From: Macrotis lagotis
Taxonomy: Eukaryota; Chordata; Mammalia; Peramelemorphia; Peramelidae
Direction of reading: 5' to 3'
Assembly: GCF_037893015.1 (NCBI RefSeq)
Contig: NC_133662.1
Location: 269,810,944 to 269,874,943, forward strand
Length of the DNA: 64,000 nt
The notes under the pieces were generated by a model that saw only the letters and a program-made list of their open reading frames with translations, was not told the origin of the DNA and searched no databases. Positions 57,658-64,000 of the stretch are shown piece after piece (within the stretch, counting starts at the first letter, position 1; each line of letters opens with the position of its first letter). Position numbers and translations under genes: made by a program.

Positions 57658-58240
57658 ATGACGGAAGGGTCCATCTTTGATTTTGAACGAGATTTTCCAT
57701 TTGATTTTCCTTCCTGGAATCAGATGGATTCTAATGACCAGTTTCTCACTCAGGGAGAAAATTGTGCACTTCAGTGCCCGTCTTTAGAAGATCAGCTGTC
57801 ACCCTGGCCTTCTTTTACATCTCAATCCTTCTTTTGTGCCAGTCAAATTTCATTCCCTGACCTGGAGACCCAGATTCTGCAGCTCGTGGAAGGTGCTGAA
57901 TTGGACAGCTCCTTGTCAGTCCAAATCCTGGAAGAAAGGCCCAAGGACTCCAGTCCTCCAGTCCCTACTCAATCTTACAAGGGACAAAGACATGCTGCCA
58001 ACATTAGAGAAAGGAAGAGGATGCTCAGTATTAATTCTGCCTTCAATGAGCTCAGGAATCGTGTGCCAACTTTCCCATATGAGAAGCGGCTTTCCAAGAT
58101 TGATATCCTTAGATTAGCCATTGCCTACATTGCCCTCCTCAGGGACATCCTAATCTCAGGCTGTGACCCCAAGTCCTATATAGATCAATACATAAAAGAT
58201 GGATATAAGTGTCAGAAGGATGCCATCTGGAACACCAGTG
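57658..58240 (+). CDS. bHLH transcription factor, PTF1A/FERD3L-like, exon 1
   Basis: Exon 1 encodes residues 1-194 of a predicted 206-aa nuclear DNA-binding protein. I chose the ATG at 57658 (A at -3, good context). The frame can be extended to a TTG at 57646, but this is not a normal vertebrate start. Residues 1-20 are rich in acidic and aromatic residues ([16 protein letters not shown]), a possible activation segment. The bHLH spans about 111-165: basic region [12 protein letters not shown] with the E-box-contacting Glu118, helix 1 [15 protein letters not shown], loop FPYEKRLSK, helix 2 [18 protein letters not shown]. The PYEKRLSK loop and RLAIAYI helix are hallmarks of the PTF1A/FERD3L group, which dimerise with class I E proteins on CANNTG sites. 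Residues 166-194 ([14 protein letters not shown]) form a short linker. The exon ends at donor GTG|GTAAGT. The N-terminus and length fit neither PTF1A (longer) nor FERD3L (usually one coding exon). The exact orthologue is unknown to me. Confidence 0.9.
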
Positions 58241-59368
58241 GTAAGTATGTCATTAATACAAGAGCTGTTATTTCTTAGAAGAATGATGTATCATTCAGAT
58301 GACAGGCCTCAGACATGAATGTTAGCCCACAACTATTTCGGCATGTGCAGCTACATCATTTGGAAATTTACCCATAAAGTTAAAGGCTATTTTAGTGCAA
58401 TAATAACAAGCCAATGTTAATGTGCTTGAGGATGCTAGCCGAAAAATATCCTTATTACTAAAAATGAAATATAGCAACCCCAGGATCTGGAAGGCATGGG
58501 AAAGTTTGATTATTTACTGGATTATGGCTTCCCCCATGGTCACTTTTAAAAAGATTGCCTTATTCTGTACTAATGGAAAACAATGGAAATAGTTGATTTC
58601 TGTATGTTAGTACTGGCTTGCATTTTCAAGGGTTTTTTTATTTTTACTGAGCAGGATATTGGTGTCAAAATCTCACAAAATAAATTTTAGTCAATTATCA
58701 GAATAAAAAATCACATTGAATCCTAACTGGCCTAAGTATCACATATATATAACACGGGTGCTTTTAAGTCTGAATTATAGGGCTAATAGCTTCCTGAAAG
58801 ATATCATGTTGAAACTCTAAGGACTTTGAATCCCTCAGTGTCAGATCAATTTAATGGCTTCCTTTGCCAAATAAAAATAAAAAAAATTAAAAGACACAAA
58901 CATTTTATGTAAAAAGAATGCAGTGGTTTCCTTCAGGAAAAAAAAAGTGGTGAACCTGAATAAATGTGGCTGTTAAATTATCAAAAAACAAGCAAGTAAT
59001 GACTAGGACGGTAAAGAGGAATGTTATGTTCAACAAAGTGCATTTAGAATATGATATTCCAGTGGCCATGAACTCACAGTTAGCTGCACCAGTACTGTCC
59101 AGAGCCAAGGTTTCCAAGTTCAAAGCTGAAGGCATGGAATTGGTGTCTTTTCCTGTCTGCACTTCGAGCTGACCATTGTTTTGACCTGGTTAGTCTGAGA
59201 TGAAATTCATGAATGTACCTCTTTGTGCCAGTAGTTTCTTTGGAGCATCTGCAGAGAGTGAGAACTCTCACTGAAAGCCTCTCAAATGAATACACTTTGT
59301 CCATGTTCAGTTTGAATATATCCCATTTCATCCTGCCCCCCCCAACTCTCTTCTTCTGCTCCTTGCAG
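58241..59368 (+). other. intron of the bHLH gene (1128 bp)
   Basis: Begins GTAAGT and ends with a long pyrimidine tract (59334-59366) and CAG. It is a phase-1 intron. It contains AATAAA at 58679-58684 and 58870-58875, which could serve a shorter transcript that reads through the donor and stops at 58276-58278 after the extra residues [12 protein letters not shown]. The rest is repeat-free. Confidence 0.75.
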
Positions 59369-59406
59369 ATCTGACAGCCCGCCTTTCCTGGATCAAATGG
59401 AATTAG
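59369..59406 (+). CDS. bHLH transcription factor, terminal coding exon 2
   Basis: Joining the last G of exon 1 to AT here makes an Asp codon. The frame then reads LTARLSWIKWN and stops at TAG (59404-59406), so the exon codes for only 12 residues (195-206). The acceptor is very strong (CTCTCTTCTTCTGCTCCTTGCAG spans 59346-59368). The phase fits exactly, and the resulting C-terminus NTSDLTARLSWIKWN is compact, amphipathic and holds two tryptophans. This is much more protein-like than the read-through tail. PTF1A also has a coding exon after its bHLH and uses tryptophan motifs near its C-terminus to bind RBPJ. A similar role here is only a hypothesis. The 3' UTR end was not determined; ATTAAA-type signals occur near 60205 and 60515. 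Confidence 0.75.
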
Positions 59407-61831
59407 ACATGTCCCAGGGAAGTAAGATTGCTTCTGACATTGCAGCTGCTGCATTCTCCCCATTGCTAATGGAAGATAGAAGCCTAATAACAACTGGGGG
59501 CCTGTCTGCCCCAATAACAGGCAGGTGGGAAGAAAGAGGCGGCAAGGGGCCTTAAAACAATTGGACCTCCTCAACTGCAAAGTTTCTTCCTGAGCCTATG
59601 TTTCCCTTTGCCCTTCATTTATCTGTCTTTCTTTGTATGTGTGGAGGGAGAGGGAGCTCTTTCTTTTCCATTACTAAATTCATACTATAGTAAATGAAAC
59701 ATTTTTAAAGAAAAAGATGAACATAGCATCATGGATCCAGATGGGACCTTTAAGGTCATTTAACATGACCCAATACTGGTACACTTAGAATCTAGCATTG
59801 CAATGATCTTAGTGCTCTCTGTTATAGATGAAAAACTCAGATTCAGAGAGGTTATTAACTTGTCTGAGGTTAGCAACATGTTTTTGCTTGCTTAGCTTCA
59901 GGAAGGTGTGGATTCAAATCCTGCCTTTGCCACTGTGTGACCAGGGAGTGAGTCACACATCCCTGCTGAGCCTTGCAAAGTCCCCAGTACATTTAAAAAG
60001 TTAAAGATAATCTCACTGTCTTCAGTAGGTGATAGGGTTTAGAGTTACCTCATTAGAGGACCTCAGAGAGCATCTTTTCCATCCCTTTTATTTTATAGGG
60101 GAAGAAACTGAAACTCAAGGATGACAAATAATTTACTCAAGGACACATATGGCAAAGCTGGGATTTCAGTCCAATAAGCTTTCAGTTCAATTCAACACAC
60201 ATCAATTAAATTCTGACTTGTGTGTGGTTTATTTGAGGCAATAATGTTATAAAATTTCTGGGCTTAAATTGATATCTATATGGCAGGCTTTTATTATTTA
60301 ATTCTCATCTTAATTTTATCATGTTGAGATAGAAAAGGACTTGGGACAAACCATTATGTTGTCATTAATCATTTATGTTCTGTGAGTAAGGAGGTAGATC
60401 AAATTATATCTTGTCATAATGAGAGAGAAATATTGATATTATTGTGATGGTTTTACAAGGTGCCAAGCTTAAGCTTTTAAATATACCTGTATTGGGGGAA
60501 TGCTCATTTTTCAAATTAAAAAACATTAAACAGAGGAAATTACATAACCAGACTCATAGTTCTTCAGTCCCTGAGTATCTCCCAAGGTCCTTCCAATCCG
60601 CCAGACTCATTGATGAATAAACGTGATTCCAAAGGGGAAGCCAAAGAGGAAAATCCAACTGATCAACTTTGTCAATCTGACAGAAAAGTATGTGGTTCGA
60701 ATTATTTTTTTCGGAAATACAATCAGCCAGATAGAATGGTTTTTTCGTCTTTGTGAAGACATGTCTTAAATTAGTTAACTGCATACATTTTCATTTTCTA
60801 GGAGGAGAGAAGAAAAGAATCACCATGATATTCTCTGTGTAGGGGACTGCCAATGAGGAATTCTTCCTCCCCAAGTGAAGGTGATCCTTGCTTTCTCCTT
60901 AAAATAGTTTCTGAGAGGAGTCAGAGGTTGACTTGGCCACCCATCACTGGTCCTAGGTAGGGCTTCTGTGCATCTGAAAGAATTCGTATATATTTTCATA
61001 TTCTGGTCTTTTGGGTTTTATTTTATTTTTTTGCTAGACCAGTGATTTTATTAGGGTGGAGGACTTCTAAGATGAAAACTCTGTCATTTGAAGGATTGCA
61101 ATTAATATCCATAGACAATTACCTCAGACTTATATGCTCAAGGTCACACACCTGATATGTGGCAAAGGGGGCCCTGAAACTTCTTGGCTTCCTGACTTTG
61201 AGACTTACTCTTTAATCACTGTTCCATCCACTGAGTGAAGGTAGAGAGCAGTCTAGCCCTCTTTTGTCTCATATAGGGGTAAGAGCACTGACTGAAGAGG
61301 AAATATTCCTGAGTTTGAGGCCAGCTCGCCCCCCACCAGCACTTATTAGTTCTATGCCCAGAGTCAAATCATTTGATCTTTCTTGGTCTTATTTCCTGTT
61401 TCTGTAAAGTGGGACAAAAAGTAAGAACTCATTCATTGTTAAGGAAAGAACATCCCTCTCCATCACCCTGGAAGCCAGAATTGTACTCCATCCTTTAATA
61501 AACTCTAATTGAGTATTTAAGCTATATGTTGGGGCCTGCTTTCAGTTTGGAGTGATGGGTGGCAACTCTTAGTATGTTGTAAGCATCTGCTACTGAATGG
61601 GAGGGGACAAGCAGGAGAGACTCAACACCTCTCTAGTTTCTTGAACTATTTCCTTCAACTCCAAATCCTGCCATTCTGGACTCTAATATTTATCTTTATA
61701 CTATACAGGAAATTTTTCCTACATCTCAAAGTTGTTTTATCTCTTATTCATTTTATAACTCCTTCCCTTTTTTAGATCACTTTTGACCAATTCACTACAT
61801 TTTTCTGTTTTTGAATTCTATCCTATAATTT
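59407..61831. other. 3' UTR and downstream non-coding sequence
   Basis: The first part presumably belongs to the bHLH transcript. MIR-like antisense remnants occur at about 59740-59960 and 60060-60180. A repeat-free island at about 60545-60830 is described under findings. No further gene seen. Confidence 0.45.
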
Positions 61832-61986
61832 CTCTTTTTTTAGGTTTTTGCAAGGCATTGGGGTTAAGTGACTTGCCCAAGGCCACACAGCTAGGTCATT
61901 ATTAAGTGTCTGAGGCCAGATTTGAACTCAGGTCCTCCCGACTCCAGGGCCAGTGCTCTATCCACTGTGCCACCTAGCCCCGCCAT
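61832..61986 (-). repeat. WSINE1-like SINE (antisense)
   Basis: Plus strand TTAGGTTTTTGCAAGGC, GGGGTTAAGTGACTTGCCC to GTGCCACCTAGCCCCGCC. Confidence 0.85.
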
Positions 61987-63624
61987 CCCATCATTTCTAA
62001 CAGTGTTGCTAGTTTATCTCTTCATATCTGACTGAATCCATTTCTGTTTATTCCTAATTCCAGTGGTAACTCTTCCTTTTTCCTACTTTTTATGTTTCCT
62101 TTGCAAGATAGAGCAATGAATATGAATATTTATTGAAATGAATTATAATCCTGTCTGTATCTAGTTAATAGTTCTTTTACATTAAGTTGTATCATCTACA
62201 AGATGAAATCTATGAATGCACCTCTTTCTTGTGAGCAATACTTTTTCATATTTTGGCAGAATATAAAGTTATAATTTCATCCATTTACCAAGCGTGATGT
62301 CCCTTCTTTCTAACCCTTTTTCAATATTCACAGCCATATCATCAGAGTTAGAACCATCTCTGAGACTCTTCAATATTTTTGAAAAGTGACCCATCAACTT
62401 TCCACACTGACAAAGGAACCCTCTTCCATGATTCTGGCTTACTCTAATCATTAGCAACTTAGTTCTTCCTTACACCCAACTGAAATCTTTTTCTTAGAAA
62501 CTTTTGCTTATTACTCCTAGGTCCAACCTCTGGATCTGAGTGAATGGACAATGGCCAGGACAAGACAATGTCCTACCTTAAATATATTACCTAGAATCGA
62601 TTCGATAGAATGAAAGTGATCTGATCAAGGTAAAGAGTAGTAAGATTATCATCTCACTAGTCTTGTGATGATAAATTAAGAGCTAGAAAGGACTTAAGAC
62701 ACCATCTGGAATAGCACCTTCCTTTTACAGATGAGGAAACAGACCAAGACAAGTGAATTGCTCAGGATTACATAGGCTAAAAGTTTAAAAAACAGTTGGA
62801 ACCCCAAGCCAAAGAACTGTGTTCTTTCCAAATCTCCATCTTTTTTAATGAAACCCAAGATTCCATCAGCCTTCTCAGCTGCCCTTTAATACCACTCACT
62901 GACTATCGTCTCCCAATGTTGAGTCTCCTCTTCTCATTTCCCCTATTACAGAGCCACAGAGTATACCCTGGAACTGAAATGAACTCCATCTAAAATGATT
63001 ATTATTGTTGCTGTTGTTAATAAAAAATATAATTTGTATTTCTAAGAAATCTGGAAGTTTGCAAAGTGATATATGCCTTTTGATCCTCACAGCAACCCTG
63101 AGATGCTGTTGCTATTATTATCAACCCCATTTTACAGCTGAAAAAATGACAAATAAAGGTAAAGTAACTTGTCCCAGGTCACATGACTATTAAGCATCAG
63201 ATTCGATTTGAACTTTGATATTATTGTCTCCTATGTTAACGTTCTAACCACTTTGACACCTCAATTACTTCATATAGACTATTTGGGATCAACCTGTGGT
63301 AGAGCCCTTTGAGCTCATTTTGGTCTGATCAGCCACAGCTGGACACCCTATAATCTGTCTCTAATATAGTGATGTCATTTTGGTCTTCTTCAGTAATGGA
63401 GGACAAGAACCACCCCATCTTGGAACCATCCAACCTGGATCAGATGAACCCACACCTCTTCAGCATTCATTAAAAAAAATTGACTGCAACCTAAATTTAT
63501 TCATCAAATTTGACTCCTTAGGGCTATTGCAACTTGCCCAGAATGGCCTCCACGATACATCACTAAGCCAAAAGTGTCTGAAGTAACTGTAAACATAGAA
63601 ACTAAGAATAAAGCTTGTTCTTCA
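61987..63624. other. non-coding, old repeat remnants
   Basis: No gene supported. MIR-like antisense remnants occur at about 62670-62820 (CTTTTACAGATGAGG, AAACAGACC) and 63060-63260 (CCCCATTTTACAGCTG). Confidence 0.5.
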
Positions 63625-63905
63625 TTTTCAGAAAAAGACCATGATATCAGGGGAGTGATGCCCTGACAAGCCCTTGAACTGCATTTAAGTGTGAAGTCAC
63701 CAGACTCACTTTCTCCTCCAGAGCCTTCTGGGTCCAGAGACATGAATCAGGATGACTGGAGCTGGCCCTGGATGCAAGGCTGTCAGGATTAAGTGACTTG
63801 CCCAAGGTCACACAGTTAATTAGGGTCAGTTGTCTGAGGCTACATTTGAACTCTCAACCTCCTGACTCCAAGATCAGTGCTCTATCCACTGTACCATCTA
63901 AAAGG
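63625..63905 (-). repeat. RTE-tailed SINE (antisense)
   Basis: Plus strand TTCAGAAAAAGACCATGATATC, GAGTGATGCCCTGAC, GAGCCTTCTGGGTCC, AGTGACTTGCCCAAGGTCAC, and CACTGTACCATCTAAAAGGC at the head end. Confidence 0.8.
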
Positions 63906-64000
63906 CTTCTCAGTTCCCCTTCCTGACCACATGTTCCTTGCTGATTGCCTTAAAATAAGGTAAAAGCATCCTAAATAAATACAATGGAAAAAGCTGGAGA

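Noticed and set aside
59080..59580. 166-codon minus-strand frame overlapping the terminal exon of the bHLH gene
   Set aside because: No domain, low-complexity composition without family resemblance, and it lies opposite a well-supported acceptor and exon. Treated as a shadow frame.
59199..62230. Short similarity GATGAAATTCATGAATGTACC versus GATGAAATCTATGAATGCACC at 59199 and 62202
   Set aside because: Only about 26 bases with several mismatches; likely chance or an unrecognised tiny repeat.

Overview
This is vertebrate, almost certainly marsupial, nuclear DNA. It is about 40% GC and intron- and repeat-rich, with no operons and no long uninterrupted ORFs apart from two places. It is full of marsupial-type tRNA-derived SINEs whose head reads like GGCAGCTAGGTGGC and whose short form ends in ACTTAATAATTACCTAGC...TTGCAAAAA (WSINE1/MAR1-like). 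It also holds L1, HAL1-like, RTE and L2 LINE debris. The abundance of the short WSINE1-like form points to an Australian marsupial (Australidelphia). That is inference from memory of the repeat families, not a database match.

Layout. 1-6.4 kb: sparse old repeats (L2 3' end, a MAR1 SINE, MIR-like pieces). 6.4-10.3 kb: an antisense RTE LINE and several SINEs. 10.9-13.2 kb: antisense HAL1-like LINE. 13.2-15.8 kb: cluster of young SINEs, several with visible target-site duplications. 16.2-28.5 kb: a nest of LINEs made of an antisense L1 3' end, a longer antisense L1 split by a sense L1 3' fragment and SINEs, a nearly complete sense HAL1-like element with 5' UTR, and an antisense 5' fragment. 28.5-34.6 kb: mostly unique sequence with SINEs and small LINE scraps. 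34.6-38.7 kb: a long sense L2 element interrupted by a MAR1 SINE, a processed RPS8 pseudogene and a WSINE1-like SINE. 38.7-56.6 kb: low-repeat sequence with scattered SINEs and microsatellites and a few candidate regulatory islands. 57.4-59.4 kb: the only convincing gene. 59.4-64 kb: low-repeat sequence, two SINEs.

The gene at 57658-59406 encodes a basic helix-loop-helix (bHLH) transcription factor of the PTF1A/FERD3L ('48-related') type. The open frame of exon 1 runs through a GTAAGT donor at 58241. A tiny second coding exon at 59369-59406, behind an excellent pyrimidine tract and CAG, joins in phase. The predicted protein is 206 aa and ends in a compact, tryptophan-containing tail (DLTARLSWIKWN). 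I do not recognise it as PTF1A or FERD3L themselves, so it may be a separate vertebrate paralogue. This is the most interesting object here.

The second notable object is the RPS8 retrocopy (35.49-36.44 kb, minus strand). A tandem array of about eleven 21-22 bp units has grown inside its coding sequence and accounts for all the long overlapping ORFs at that place. No other protein-coding gene, functional tRNA or rRNA gene, or CRISPR array is supported.
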